From a bacterium BMS3Bbin14 (GTDB lineage Bacteria > Desulfobacterota > Desulfobulbia > Desulfobulbales > Desulfobulbaceae), in contig BDTX01000030.1 in assembly GCA_002897615.1 (NCBI GenBank), positions 1 to 64,000 of the forward strand: a stretch of 64,000 nt of DNA, read 5' to 3'. Position numbers and translations under genes: made by a program. The stretch's first letter is position 1; each line of letters opens with the position of its first letter. Positions 1 through 8,816 of this stretch are shown piece after piece. The notes beneath the pieces are model-generated. The model worked only from the letters and a program-made list of their open reading frames with translations. It made no database searches and had not been told where the DNA came from.

Positions 1-412
1 CCGCCATATGGCGGGCCTGGGCCCGTAGATTGAATTTATCCACGATCTCTTTGACATTCTCACTGAATCCGTTGAGATAGGCCGTGAAATTGGCTTCCAG
101 AATCTGGCGGTTGTTGGCTGCCGTATCAACCAGTTTTTTCAGGGTCCAGGGCGAGGTGTTGTAGAAAACATAGCCGGAAGCCTCACAAAGCCCTTCCGGA
201 TCCAGTTCTGTGAGCCCGGCATCATCCCGCTGGAACCTGACTTCCTCTATAACCGTTTCTTTGCTTGGCTCAAGCAGACAGTCAAGCCGACGCAACACAA
301 ACATGGGCAGAATAACGTCACGGTATTTTCCCCGGACATACACATCCCGAAGGCAGTCATCGGCAATCGACCAGATGAAAGAAACTATTTTATTATGTGC
401 TGCGAGATCCAT
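1..412 (-). CDS. hsdM: Type I restriction-modification DNA methyltransferase subunit HsdM, N-terminal part (runs off left edge)
   Basis: The minus-strand frame from the ATG at 412 stays open to the window edge (about 137 residues). It reads MDLAAHNKIVSFIW..., then VRGKYRDVILPMFVLRRLD and, later, a KKLVDTAANN stretch. This is the helical N-terminal domain that precedes the SAM-dependent methyltransferase domain in one large group of HsdM proteins. The catalytic domain lies outside the window. HsdM methylates adenine in the recognition site of a type I system together with HsdS, and with HsdR it forms the restriction complex. An AGGA stretch lies about 10 nt upstream of the ATG. It lies downstream of the STAND defence gene on the same strand, so the two look like parts of one defence island. 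The identification is by recalled family similarity; the start is well supported. Confidence 0.82.
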   Translation of the reverse strand, partial: MDLAAHNKIVSFIWSIADDCLRDVYVRGKYRDVILPMFVLRRLDCLLEPSKETVIEEVRFQRDDAGLTELDPEGLCEASGYVFYNTSPWTLKKLVDTAANNRQILEANFTAYLNGFSENVKEIVDKFNLRAQARHMA

Positions 413-425
413 AAAAAAAAAGTCC

Positions 426-500
426 TGTAGCGTTAAAATTGGCCGTACCTGAGTCAATGAATACTCCTACCCGCCCTACACTAATTTCTCAAGGGGTAGA
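426..500 (+). mobile_element. Possible IS21-family end remnant
   Basis: Between hsdM and the short defence gene lies about 75 bp that reads TGTAGCGTTAAAATTGGCC and continues to the inverted pair CTACCC/GGGTAG at 470-498. The TG start and the GTTAAAATTGGCCGTAC-type core resemble terminal repeats of IS21-family elements as I recall them. No istA or istB gene is present, so at most an end is left. It sits directly after the apparently truncated 505-924 gene and could mark the event that shortened it. The resemblance is from memory only. Confidence 0.3.
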
Positions 501-504
501 TGTC

Positions 505-924
505 TCACTCACATTGACACAGAGGGACCCGCGTCGATGCAGATTCGAATAAACGGATCGCTTTCATCACGTCGCCCTTAGTCGGATCCAGCCACTTCGA
601 TCGTAGACTGGCTTTTCGCGTGATGGTGTGATGGGCGATAATCGCCAGTCTTTCACCATCATGCGCCATCGTATACAGGATCCCATCCGCAGGGTCGGCT
701 ATTGTTTGTCCACGAACATTTGTGCCCGTTTCCACGATCCCGTGAAAAACAGGCTCCGCAATTCTAAGAACACCGGCAGCCAGACGTTCAAACAAACCTT
801 CATCTGTGATGTTCGACAGCTTTTCTCGGGTCAGAGAGGGTACCAAAGTCTCGGCTCTATTGTCGTGTAAGTTGGCGACGCTGTTTGCTGCCTCCGGCGA
901 AGTCTTTGAAGCTCCCGAACTCAT
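505..924 (-). CDS. Short nuclease-like defence-associated protein, probably C-terminally truncated
   Basis: The 139-residue protein starts with an ATG that overlaps the stop of the large STAND gene (ATGA), so its translation is probably coupled to it. Its core, FERLAAGVLRIAEP ... ETGTNVRGQTIADPADGI ... HHTITRKASLRSKWL, resembles the N-terminal domain of large defence-type proteins in which a related G.N..G....P.DG motif is followed by a HHT...L..KWL motif. In those proteins, as I recall them, the domain continues well beyond this point, whereas here it ends about 25 residues later with RVPLCQCE. The carboxylate/lysine pair of a classical PD-(D/E)XK site is not evident. Repeat-like DNA follows the stop. 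It may be a truncated subunit of the neighbouring system or a decaying fragment; its function is unknown. Confidence 0.55.
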   Translation of the reverse strand: MSSGASKTSPEAANSVANLHDNRAETLVPSLTREKLSNITDEGLFERLAAGVLRIAEPVFHGIVETGTNVRGQTIADPADGILYTMAHDGERLAIIAHHTITRKASLRSKWLDPTKGDVMKAIRLFESASTRVPLCQCE

Positions 925-3900
925 TGGTTCGCCTCCCCGCGAAGGCGCTCTAAAAACTCTGTCTCAACCGTCACGCCCGCCGCCATGAGTGTCTCACAAA
1001 CAGCATTCCATGCTGATATATCGGAAAGAACCGCCGCCTTTTGTCCGATTGTGAGGACCCGGCGCCCAACGCCGAGCTCGTTCCAGAAACGATTGTTCGC
1101 TTCGTTCGCCCATTGTTCCGCCGTAACGGCGAGCGGCCCCTCAGCCATCGATGGATCCAGGCATTCGAGGACATTCAGATATAGGTGGGCAATGGTCGGG
1201 CATGATGGCGCCTCGCCGGCGATCTCAGATAGCAGTGGCAAAAACAGCGTCAGTTCAGGGTCGGACAAACCCTTTGTATAAGACTGTCCATCGCCAAACC
1301 CGTAGCTCAACCGCATGTAAAATGCGCTGACAAGCTCTTTTAGGTGAATCTCCATGCCGTCTCTCGACGACCGCAAATGGCTGCGCCAATGCCATGTCTC
1401 CTTGAGGCGTGGCCAGAAAGCCTCACGCACCGATAACAGATAGGCTCGATCCTCCGCATCTCCTTCAATATGATGAAGATCGCTCTGCACGATGAACGCC
1501 GCCGCAGCGTCGATGAAAGCTACATCTGAAAAGGCTTTGAGTACGTCGACTACCAGTTCCTGTAACATTTCATCCGACCAGTGACGGGCATGCGCCGCCG
1601 CATAGTCCATCAAGCCGCGCGTCCAGACACGCTCGATGTCGCCGTCGTCTTCTCCGTCCTCCCCCGACCTGTTCGTTTCCAGAAGCCAGTCGCGATTGGC
1701 GCGCATCACCGCCTTTGACGTCGAGCCGGCGCTTGGGCCAAGGCGTGCGAGAATCCGCAACCAGGCCGCCCCGGTCCTTTCATCGTAATAATAGTCCGGT
1801 CGCTCCGGTTCGCGAGGGGCGCGTTTTCCTGCACCACCTGCTACTCCTATTATCAGGGTTCGGTTTCGACGCCACGGTCGCCGTGGCGGAGGCGACGGCC
1901 AGTCTGGCTCCGCACCACCTTTCCGCCATTGCCACTCCGCTTCGATAAGTGAGGCAAGGAGCGACTCCAAGTCGGCGCGGCGTTTGTCGTAAGCCGCTTC
2001 GTCCTCGTCATAATGCGCGCGCCGTGGGATCATGCAGGCAAGGAGCGCGATGCGGCTAATGGAGACCAAAAGCTTTTCATCGATCTTCTCAACAGCGCCG
2101 CCATGGCGCAGGAAAGCAGGCGCGGCGCTCGCCGGAAATGCGGCCACCGTCTGCAGGAGATCCTCCGCATCCTCCTCATCTCCGGAAGCGGCCACAAGGT
2201 AAAGACGCCCGGCGATCGCCATCGCGTGAGCGTCGTACATGACATCATTGCGTGGTAGGGCTCTCGACCGATCCTGAAATTGCAGCGCCTGCTCAAAGAT
2301 CGATTTAATCTCTTGCCGATGCCGCACTAGGTCTTCCTGAGACCTAACTCGGGCGAGGAACGCCGCGGCGGAGACTCGAGTAAGCCAGGGATCGTTCGGA
2401 TCATGCGACGCCTCCTTTTCGCCTGGGGCGGCGGCGGAAGTCTCGTCCAGAATCGCTTCCGCATCGGCGGCGCTTACATTGAAGGCTTTTGTTTCGTCGT
2501 CCATCGCAGCGCGGACCGCCAACGACTGGGTGAACGTCAAGTGCTCCGCATTCGCCTTTGTCGCCCCCTCTTCCAGCCATTTTTTCTGTCCTGGCGGCCA
2601 TTTATAAATCCATCCCTCGCGTTCCTCGCCCGCCGCGTCCTTTTCCGTGACGAGTTCATAATTGTCCCGAGAGGCGAGGCGGAGCGCATGGGACGCCATG
2701 AATTGCGGCGACGCCCAGTCGACCGCGTCGTCGGTCCACGGCCCAAGCCGGCTCACCGCCGCTTCAAACTGTGCCCGCAGTGCGCATAGTTCTTCCTTGG
2801 ACAGATTGAAGACAAGCTGAGGTATCACGTCATGCAGTGCGATGCTGCGCGACACGCGACCCGCCAAATTTTCCTCGACAGCTTGATCGGCTGCCGGTCC
2901 CGCCCGCCAGGCGCGTCCCAGAACTCCTCCACCCATTCGATCGACCGCGTCGAGATTGGCGCGGCCGGCGTCGAGCGCCAGCGTTTCTGGAGACGCCAGG
3001 ACGTCTCGGAGAAGCGCTCCATTCAGGGATGAATGAGATAGGACAAGATCGACAATGAGAAGCCAAAGCGCACCAAAGATCGGCCCCTCGGCGATGATGT
3101 CTCCGATCACAGCATCAAGCGTCTCGCCCCCGTCAAGCCTCCTATGCGCCCAGTACTCCATCGCCGCCAGCGCCTTGGCCAGCATGGCCGACGGCGCGCG
3201 TCCGCGCGACCATCCATAACTGAACAGCGCCTCAATCCTGTGCGTCTCTCCCAGGAACTGAACCGAAAATTTCGGATCACCCTCCTCCGGCGCACACGCG
3301 CTCTCGATCAGGGTTCTGATAAATGCAACGCCCATAGCGGGCGCCGCTTGAAGGATTTCCGTGAACACGCCGATGCCGCATCGGCCAAGCACGAAAGGAC
3401 TGTCAACTCGAGACATCGCATAGGAGCGGCGGCGCGCCGGCTTCCTACGAAATTCGTCTTCCTCCTCGTCATCTTCGAGCGCGCGCAGAAAGGCGGTCGC
3501 GAATTCAGCAGGCGCTGCGCCCGGCAACCGTCCGGGAAATTCGAGGATCTGGCTCATCGCTGCTTCCGGCCGCTTCGAGTCCTTGACAGCGTTGAGATAA
3601 CGTGCCGCAGCACCGGGAGAGATCAACGCCCATAGCGCAAGATGGAGTCGGGCCGTATCAAGCGCATCGCCCGTCACGGCGTATTTGATTTCCGGAAGGG
3701 GCTCTCCATATCGCGGCAAAGGACGGTCCCTCCGTTCAATAGCCGCAACCAGAATATCGGCGAAGCGATCGAGCAAGATCGGCGTCACGGTCTTTTCGCC
3801 GAACGCTGCAAGGACAAGCCAATTTTGGAAAAGATCGACCGCAGCCGACAACGCTGTCGCTCCCAACTGGCCAAACCGCTGCAAACACCACAAGATCAAC

Positions 3901-6044
3901 CGCATCCATTCCGGCCCTTTCGGAATGGTCATCCCTTCCGGCGCAGCGACCCCTTCCGGCAGGACCTCCTTGAACAGGGAGGTCGCCGACTGCGTATGCG
4001 ACGCGACAAAGCGTCTGATCAACCGCGCCGCACGGCGCCCGTCATCTTCGAGCAGAAAAGCGTCGTATCGCCCGAGCAGCTCGTCAGCGCGTTCGGACCG
4101 GACGAGCGCCAACAGGGCCAGCCCCTCCCATCCGGGCGCGGCGCCTTCCGCCTCCAGATCCGCGAGCAGTTTCGACCACGCCTCGTCCTCGCTACGTTCG
4201 GCGAGCATCCGACACGCGAGCTCGAATCCGCGCGCCATCCAGAAGGGCGGAGGGGCGCCCAGCCCCAGCCTGTCAATCACGCCAGGATCATCGAATAGAA
4301 CGCAGGCGACCGCCCAGTCTGTAAACAGATCATGCCGGAATCGGACCCTATCCGAATGGATCTCGACGAGCACCTCGTCCGCGATCAATTCTGCAACAGC
4401 CTGCGCGTCCTGCCCGGAGACATCGACAAGCCCAGCATTGTCGATGAGGCCGTTGGCGACAGCGTTGAGCACCCGCTTGCGGGAGTGTATCTCGCCTCTC
4501 GTTCGCTCGCCCGTCCCCGCGCCGGATACCTGCCAGTCTCTCGCCAGCGCGGCTTCGCTGATCGCTTCCGTGTTATTGAGGCGCGTGCTGACCAACAGTC
4601 GTAATTTCAGCAAATTGCGGGCGAGCAGTTTCGCCGGGTGGTCGGGCCTCAGCAGGGGTGCGAGTTGCGGGGCGGCCTTGGCGAGCGCTTCGGCTTCGTC
4701 ATCGTCGAGCCCTTCCACGATCATGCGTCCACGCGCAGACAAGTTCGCGAACACCTCTTCGCCAATCCAGAGGGCGCCGTCATCCTCCCATCCTGGCTGC
4801 GCGGTGAACAGTACCGTCACGCCCGGACAACGCAGCGCCGCCCGCAAGAGGTCAATGACAGTCTTTCGTTGCGCGCTGTCGCGAAACCGGTCGAGGCCGT
4901 CAATGCAGAGATAGCCGCCGCCGTCGCAGGCGAGATCGCTCAGTAATTCGTCAGCCGCGGCTTCGATGCCGAAAACGGCGCGCATCGCTGGCCAGCCGCC
5001 AGATGGCGTCCGGTCCGGAGCCAACACCAAAATGCGCGAGACCGCTTCGCGCGCCTCGATAGCGGTTCTCAGCAAGCCGGATTTACCGACGCCACTGGGT
5101 CCCGATATTTCAACCACGCCGCCCTGTGTTTCCGCCGCCTGAAGCAGCTCCTCCAATTCGCGCCGGGGCTTTTCCCGTGCGAGCCGGCAATCCTTAACCG
5201 TGATACCGATGTCTTGGAGCGCATGGCGACTCAGTTCCTCGATATGGCGGCGCACGACGGCAAGCCCTGACGCCGAGCCGACGCTTACACCGAGGTCGTT
5301 CAGCTTTCGAACCAATTCGTCCCGGTTCAATTCACCGCCAATGGCGTCGGCGCGAAGAACAAGCCCGAATAACGAGTCATAGAGATCAACGCCGCTTTTC
5401 TCAGACACCAAATGCCGTGCACGCAGTCGGTCATGATACTCCGCCATAGAGTTCGGACGTGCATAGTCGAAGGTCAGCACCGAAAATGACCGAAGGATGT
5501 CATACAGAACGTCGTCCCCCGTTTCGTCCTTCGCCGCGAGGAGCGCTCTGAATGCGGCCACGAACGCCCGCATAGCTTTGTTGCTGCGCCCAGGCGTCTC
5601 CAGAAGCTTTAGGAACGATGCGGCGTCGATCGTTTGCTGTGCCAGTTCCAGCACTTCCTGCACGCCATTCTCGATCACACCCGTCGTCCGCTCAATTGCG
5701 ACGGCGAAGCGTCGATCCGGCTCGATCTTTCGCGCCCTGACGATCCCGTCCACGACAGATTGGAACTTGGCGTCGTTTTCCGTAAACGCCATCGATCGCT
5801 TGGCCTGGACCTCAAGACACCGATCATCGCCATGAGGCGTCGCGCCCCGCACGATGACGTCATCAAGCGGATGGCCCTGGCCGCCTCTCTGGAACTCAAG
5901 CCGAGCGACGACCGCGCCCGGCAGTCCGAGCGGCTCAGTGTTCGCCAGCAAGGCAAGCGCATAATGCGTTCCGACTTTCGACTCGAACTGGGGGCCTGCT
6001 GGTCCAGTAGATCGAGGACTGGAGTCTTTTTCAGCAGGTCGCAT
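921..6044 (-). CDS. Large STAND ATPase with N-terminal Cap4-like nuclease domain (Avs-like defence protein)
   Basis: About 1707 residues from the ATG at 6044 (an in-frame TTG lies at 6068; neither has a strong ribosome site). The first 110 residues fit a dsDNA-nuclease domain of the Cap4/PD-(D/E)XK kind: an early FESKVGTHYA, then Asp62 in HPLDDVIVRG and Glu78-x-Gln-x-Lys82 in LEVQAKRS. A P-loop ATPase follows, with Walker A GPSGVGKS near residue 315 and Walker B YLCIDGLDRF near 385. The remaining roughly 1100 residues are Ala/Leu/Arg-rich, contain no motif I recognise, and look like helical repeats. Effector, STAND ATPase and long sensor is the layout of Avs proteins, which oligomerise after binding a phage protein and then cut DNA. 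The neighbouring hsdM supports a defence island. What it senses cannot be told from sequence. Confidence 0.75.
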   Translation of the reverse strand: MRPAEKDSSPRSTGPAGPQFESKVGTHYALALLANTEPLGLPGAVVARLEFQRGGQGHPLDDVIVRGATPHGDDRCLEVQAKRSMAFTENDAKFQSVVDGIVRARKIEPDRRFAVAIERTTGVIENGVQEVLELAQQTIDAASFLKLLETPGRSNKAMRAFVAAFRALLAAKDETGDDVLYDILRSFSVLTFDYARPNSMAEYHDRLRARHLVSEKSGVDLYDSLFGLVLRADAIGGELNRDELVRKLNDLGVSVGSASGLAVVRRHIEELSRHALQDIGITVKDCRLAREKPRRELEELLQAAETQGGVVEISGPSGVGKSGLLRTAIEAREAVSRILVLAPDRTPSGGWPAMRAVFGIEAAADELLSDLACDGGGYLCIDGLDRFRDSAQRKTVIDLLRAALRCPGVTVLFTAQPGWEDDGALWIGEEVFANLSARGRMIVEGLDDDEAEALAKAAPQLAPLLRPDHPAKLLARNLLKLRLLVSTRLNNTEAISEAALARDWQVSGAGTGERTRGEIHSRKRVLNAVANGLIDNAGLVDVSGQDAQAVAELIADEVLVEIHSDRVRFRHDLFTDWAVACVLFDDPGVIDRLGLGAPPPFWMARGFELACRMLAERSEDEAWSKLLADLEAEGAAPGWEGLALLALVRSERADELLGRYDAFLLEDDGRRAARLIRRFVASHTQSATSLFKEVLPEGVAAPEGMTIPKGPEWMRLILWCLQRFGQLGATALSAAVDLFQNWLVLAAFGEKTVTPILLDRFADILVAAIERRDRPLPRYGEPLPEIKYAVTGDALDTARLHLALWALISPGAAARYLNAVKDSKRPEAAMSQILEFPGRLPGAAPAEFATAFLRALEDDEEEDEFRRKPARRRSYAMSRVDSPFVLGRCGIGVFTEILQAAPAMGVAFIRTLIESACAPEEGDPKFSVQFLGETHRIEALFSYGWSRGRAPSAMLAKALAAMEYWAHRRLDGGETLDAVIGDIIAEGPIFGALWLLIVDLVLSHSSLNGALLRDVLASPETLALDAGRANLDAVDRMGGGVLGRAWRAGPAADQAVEENLAGRVSRSIALHDVIPQLVFNLSKEELCALRAQFEAAVSRLGPWTDDAVDWASPQFMASHALRLASRDNYELVTEKDAAGEEREGWIYKWPPGQKKWLEEGATKANAEHLTFTQSLAVRAAMDDETKAFNVSAADAEAILDETSAAAPGEKEASHDPNDPWLTRVSAAAFLARVRSQEDLVRHRQEIKSIFEQALQFQDRSRALPRNDVMYDAHAMAIAGRLYLVAASGDEEDAEDLLQTVAAFPASAAPAFLRHGGAVEKIDEKLLVSISRIALLACMIPRRAHYDEDEAAYDKRRADLESLLASLIEAEWQWRKGGAEPDWPSPPPRRPWRRNRTLIIGVAGGAGKRAPREPERPDYYYDERTGAAWLRILARLGPSAGSTSKAVMRANRDWLLETNRSGEDGEDDGDIERVWTRGLMDYAAAHARHWSDEMLQELVVDVLKAFSDVAFIDAAAAFIVQSDLHHIEGDAEDRAYLLSVREAFWPRLKETWHWRSHLRSSRDGMEIHLKELVSAFYMRLSYGFGDGQSYTKGLSDPELTLFLPLLSEIAGEAPSCPTIAHLYLNVLECLDPSMAEGPLAVTAEQWANEANNRFWNELGVGRRVLTIGQKAAVLSDISAWNAVCETLMAAGVTVETEFLERLRGEANQ

Positions 6045-6079
6045 GGTCAGAGCACCAATTCCAATCAAAAAAATTCATT

Positions 6080-6367
6080 TCAAGATTGCCTCATAAGCAT
6101 CTTTCGTGGAACCGTAGCAGTATCTATGCACGAGCTTTCCGCAGTCGCTTTTCTCAATTCAGTGCTAGTAAACCTGAGTAAAAACGGCAAACCGGCTGGT
6201 CCTGCATCAGCTGTAATACACTCAACTTCAATAGGCGTGACAGTGACGTCGTTTGGAGAGGTCAATGCTAGGGGTGTATTACGAGGATAAAATTTGAGAT
6301 CGATCTCCCTTTCACCGACCATTCCATAGTGGTTCATAAAATCATCATTTTGAAGATTGGTTGTCAA
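6080..6367 (-). CDS. Hypothetical small protein upstream of the STAND gene
   Basis: A 95-residue frame that begins with TTG (an in-frame ATG lies at 6337) and ends shortly before the STAND gene. The sequence has no motif I recognise; it contains the run VTVTPIEVECITADAG and ends in a basic tail. No good ribosome site precedes either start. The DNA is poorer in GC than the STAND gene. Its position makes it a possible first member of the same transcript, but it could also be non-coding. Confidence 0.35.
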   Translation of the reverse strand: MTTNLQNDDFMNHYGMVGEREIDLKFYPRNTPLALTSPNDVTVTPIEVECITADAGPAGLPFLLRFTSTELRKATAESSCIDTATVPRKMLMRQS

Positions 6368-6395
6368 CTACTGAACTACATCTGGAAAGCAGACA

Positions 6396-6680
6396 TTAAC
6401 CCATAAACCCCGCAATGAGCCCTGATAAGGTGCATCGGGTTTGATTAACAACTCCGATCATTGGGTTTAGGTGGGACATAAGACGATCTGCGGATAATGT
6501 CGTTACCCTTACATACTGTGCATTTTCCATGAATGTTTCATAATGATCTTTGTCGTATTTTAATAAAGGGGCAACATTATCTATCCATATCATGCAATCA
6601 TTAGAAGACTTGAATAGAGGGCCATTGCCTCTTTCAATTTTCAGACTTTTTAATTGTTTGAGTCTTTCTTGATTATTCAT
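6396..6680 (-). CDS. Hypothetical 94-residue protein
   Basis: An ATG-started frame with a weak GAGCAAG ribosome site. The N-terminal third is charged (ERLKQLKSLKIERGNG), followed by MIWIDNVAPLLKYDKDHYETFMENA, which looks like an amphipathic helical segment. The C-terminus, GLIAGFMG, is hydrophobic. I do not recognise the family. The gene is clearly richer in AT than its neighbours. Together with its place at the edge of a defence island, this suggests it was acquired by transfer. It is separated by about 30 nt from the next small gene on the same strand. Confidence 0.5.
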   Translation of the reverse strand: MNNQERLKQLKSLKIERGNGPLFKSSNDCMIWIDNVAPLLKYDKDHYETFMENAQYVRVTTLSADRLMSHLNPMIGVVNQTRCTLSGLIAGFMG

Positions 6681-6689
6681 ACTTGCTCA

Positions 6690-6997
6690 GCATAACAAGA
6701 AACCTGATACCTTTACATGCTCAAATTTTCTGTTCATTTTAGTCACGATATTTCCACTCTATCACGCCTTGGTATCAAAGGTGTAACATTATCGCTGACT
6801 ATCTTGGCAATGCTGTTTGCTTTCGTATTGAAACAATAGACCACCATGTTCCGTGTTCATTCCTCGGAGAGGAATTCACCTGTAAGCCTTTCGGTGCAGC
6901 GCCGAAGAATTCTGACTGTTATCCAGGAGCTCATATACCGGGCGTCAAGGCTTACGGTTACATAAAAAAAACACTCTCACAAGGAGAATGCTTTCAA
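6690..6997. other. AT-rich intergenic stretch with a 9-bp inverted repeat
   Basis: No convincing gene was found here. An inverted repeat with 9-bp arms (GTAAGCCTT at 6882-6890, AAGGCTTAC at 6947-6955) is the only clear structure. It lies just before the first repeat copy at 6998. Confidence 0.4.
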
Positions 6998-7145
6998 CCT
7001 GAATCCGTGACGGCTTGAGGTGATATTTCATGCAATTTATGAAATTTATTGCATTATTATCGAATAAACGCATTTGCTGGTCTTCACCGCGCCTCCCTGC
7101 GGGGCGCCCGAGAACGGATCCAGGATGATACCTATCGGCAACTAA
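6998..7145 (-). repeat. MITE-like repeat, partial copy (reverse orientation)
   Basis: Begins with the exact 13-bp terminal repeat CCTGAATCCGTGA followed by CGGCTTGAGG. It continues with the family-typical AATTTATTGCATTA and CACCGCGCC...GCGGGGCGCCCG segments, then decays beyond about 7145, so the second end is missing. It lies just after the 3' end of the 7201-8508 gene (minus strand). Orientation is given relative to the intact copy at 58678-58919. Confidence 0.8.
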
Positions 7146-7200
7146 GCATGGTATCCCCAACGGCAAGATACGGAGACAGATCCGGCAGCGGGCCGTCCTT

Positions 7201-8508
7201 CTACCACTCCTCGATTCGTTTTCTGAACCAGGCGAGCTGGTGCTCTTTGATTTCGTTCATGTCCAACCGGTAAATATCGGCGGGAAAGAGAAACTCGGCC
7301 ACGCCGCTGTCGAAAAGGCGTTTGACTTCGTACTCGTCATGGGCCACGTCCCGCTGGTAAATATAATTGAGGTAGGAACGATTGGTATGGATAATGAACT
7401 CTACCCGCATCCCGCCCAGCCGGGCAAAAAACTTGAGCATGGGCGTCTTGCCGGAACTGCCGCGGGAGCTGCTGCTATAACTGCCCCCGGTCAGGGTGTC
7501 CGAAATGTCTTCCAGGGTCATGAACGAATCGGCCTGCACGGCGCTGCGGGTCAGGTGGCGCAGGAATCGTTTGACATCGCCGTTGGAGTTGAGGACCGCC
7601 ATGAGCCCCAGGTCGTCATCCACGGCGGCCGACGGATTTTTCTCATTTTTACGCAACAGTTTCAGAACCTTGGCTGCCGGCGGTTTTTTGCGGATGCTGA
7701 CATATATCGGAATTTCCTGGCCCTGGTCGCGAAAACTCCGCCGCTTGATAAGGGTCAGCTTTTCCCCGGTCTGCGGTGAGAGGGACCTGGCTTTTTCCTC
7801 CGAAACGACATGGACCTCCCGGCAACTGAAATCATCGGGATTATGATAGCTGTGCAGGTAATTGATTTCCAGGTCGCCGATCCGGCGGACAGGACTCCAG
7901 ACAAAATCATTCAGAAAATCGAGAAAGGCGGCAAACTTGGTTTCGATGTCCGTCTCCCGTTCCCGCTGGTCAATGGAGCCGGCCAGGATCATGAGCATCA
8001 GTTTCCGTTTGGCTTCAAACCGGGCCTTGCGATGAAACCGATCGTTAAAGATAATCAACAGCAGGGTCACGGGATCGAGCGCGGTTTCAATCTCGTTGGT
8101 CATCTCAATGTAGGAGCTGTACGGCGCCAGGACCTTGGAGCGCAACGAATTGATGACCTCATCGGCAGTGCGGGCATAATCGTACAGATAACGGTCGACC
8201 TCCCGGACGTTGCCGGCGATGCCGAACATATTCCCGAGGAGATGGTGCGCCCGTAAGGCCGTTTCCGTCCTGGCTCGACGGTCATGGATCAGAATCAGGA
8301 TTTCGTCAAACGTGCTGATACCGAGAAAGTCAAAAATCTGATTCCGCACCGCCCGGTATTTAGTTTTGAGAATCGGTTCACGCATGGTCCGGACCCAGTC
8401 TTTGCTTTCCCGGGAAAAAGGATGGGCAAAGGGTGGATGATCGCCCACGGCAAAAGGACCATCCTGAAGCATGGTGGTGAATATTGATTCCTGAGTAAGA
8501 ATGCTCAT
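7201..8508 (-). CDS. Uncharacterised 435-residue protein between inverted repeat ends
   Basis: A full-length frame with ATG start. It is soluble and has no signal peptide. The N-terminal 250 residues look helical. The C-terminal part has DDDLGLMAVLNSNGDVKRFLRHL, then a Ser/Gly-rich linker, then MLKFFARLGGMRVEFIIHTNRSYLNY and a late HDEYEVKRLF. The spacing of an acidic DDxG motif, an E-x-I-x-T-like strand and a late HxxY is faintly reminiscent of RelA/SpoT-type nucleotidyltransferases, but I would not assign that function. The gene lies alone, bounded on both sides by matching inverted ends of the MITE-like repeat (6998 and 8576), so it may have moved as a passenger. Confidence 0.7.
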   Translation of the reverse strand: MSILTQESIFTTMLQDGPFAVGDHPPFAHPFSRESKDWVRTMREPILKTKYRAVRNQIFDFLGISTFDEILILIHDRRARTETALRAHHLLGNMFGIAGNVREVDRYLYDYARTADEVINSLRSKVLAPYSSYIEMTNEIETALDPVTLLLIIFNDRFHRKARFEAKRKLMLMILAGSIDQRERETDIETKFAAFLDFLNDFVWSPVRRIGDLEINYLHSYHNPDDFSCREVHVVSEEKARSLSPQTGEKLTLIKRRSFRDQGQEIPIYVSIRKKPPAAKVLKLLRKNEKNPSAAVDDDLGLMAVLNSNGDVKRFLRHLTRSAVQADSFMTLEDISDTLTGGSYSSSSRGSSGKTPMLKFFARLGGMRVEFIIHTNRSYLNYIYQRDVAHDEYEVKRLFDSGVAEFLFPADIYRLDMNEIKEHQLAWFRKRIEEW

Positions 8509-8547
8509 AATAGCAGGTAGTGTGTTTAAAAAATTAAGCGGCCCGGA

Positions 8548-8576
8548 ATATCACCTCCAGCCGTCACGGATTCAGG
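8548..8576 (+). repeat. MITE-like repeat, isolated terminal fragment
   Basis: About 29-30 bp ending in TCACGGATTCAGG. It matches the end at 6998-7027, in inverted orientation, with one mismatch. It lies directly upstream of the 7201-8508 gene start. No 5-bp duplication of flanking bases is seen for the pair 6998/8576. Confidence 0.75.
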
Positions 8577-8816
8577 ATAACTCTAAAAATTACAACTGTT
8601 CGAAAGTGCTCAATATTGGCCCAGGATCACCAGGAGTGTAAACTCTGGCCGCGTCTTTTTAAACAGTTTTTTTGTGCCGCCCGGCAATTTAATCACCAGT
8701 TCTCTCCGCAGTTCCCGGGGTTGAGCGGCTCCAGGCTGCGGAGCCGGCGGGGCCTGCGGGGCCGGGAAGAATCAGGGCGGCCTTTTAAATTATTCCGTAA
8801 AAGCCGTAAAAAAAAA
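8577..8816. other. Intergenic region, no gene recognised
   Basis: Stretch between the repeat fragment and the porin terminator. It contains GC-rich runs with short inverted repeats (around 8725-8770), but no frame with a ribosome site that I would call. Confidence 0.5.

Noticed and set aside
3685-4914. A 409-codon open frame on the plus strand
   Set aside because: It runs antisense inside the STAND gene, whose domains are clear. Long antisense frames are common in GC-rich coding DNA.
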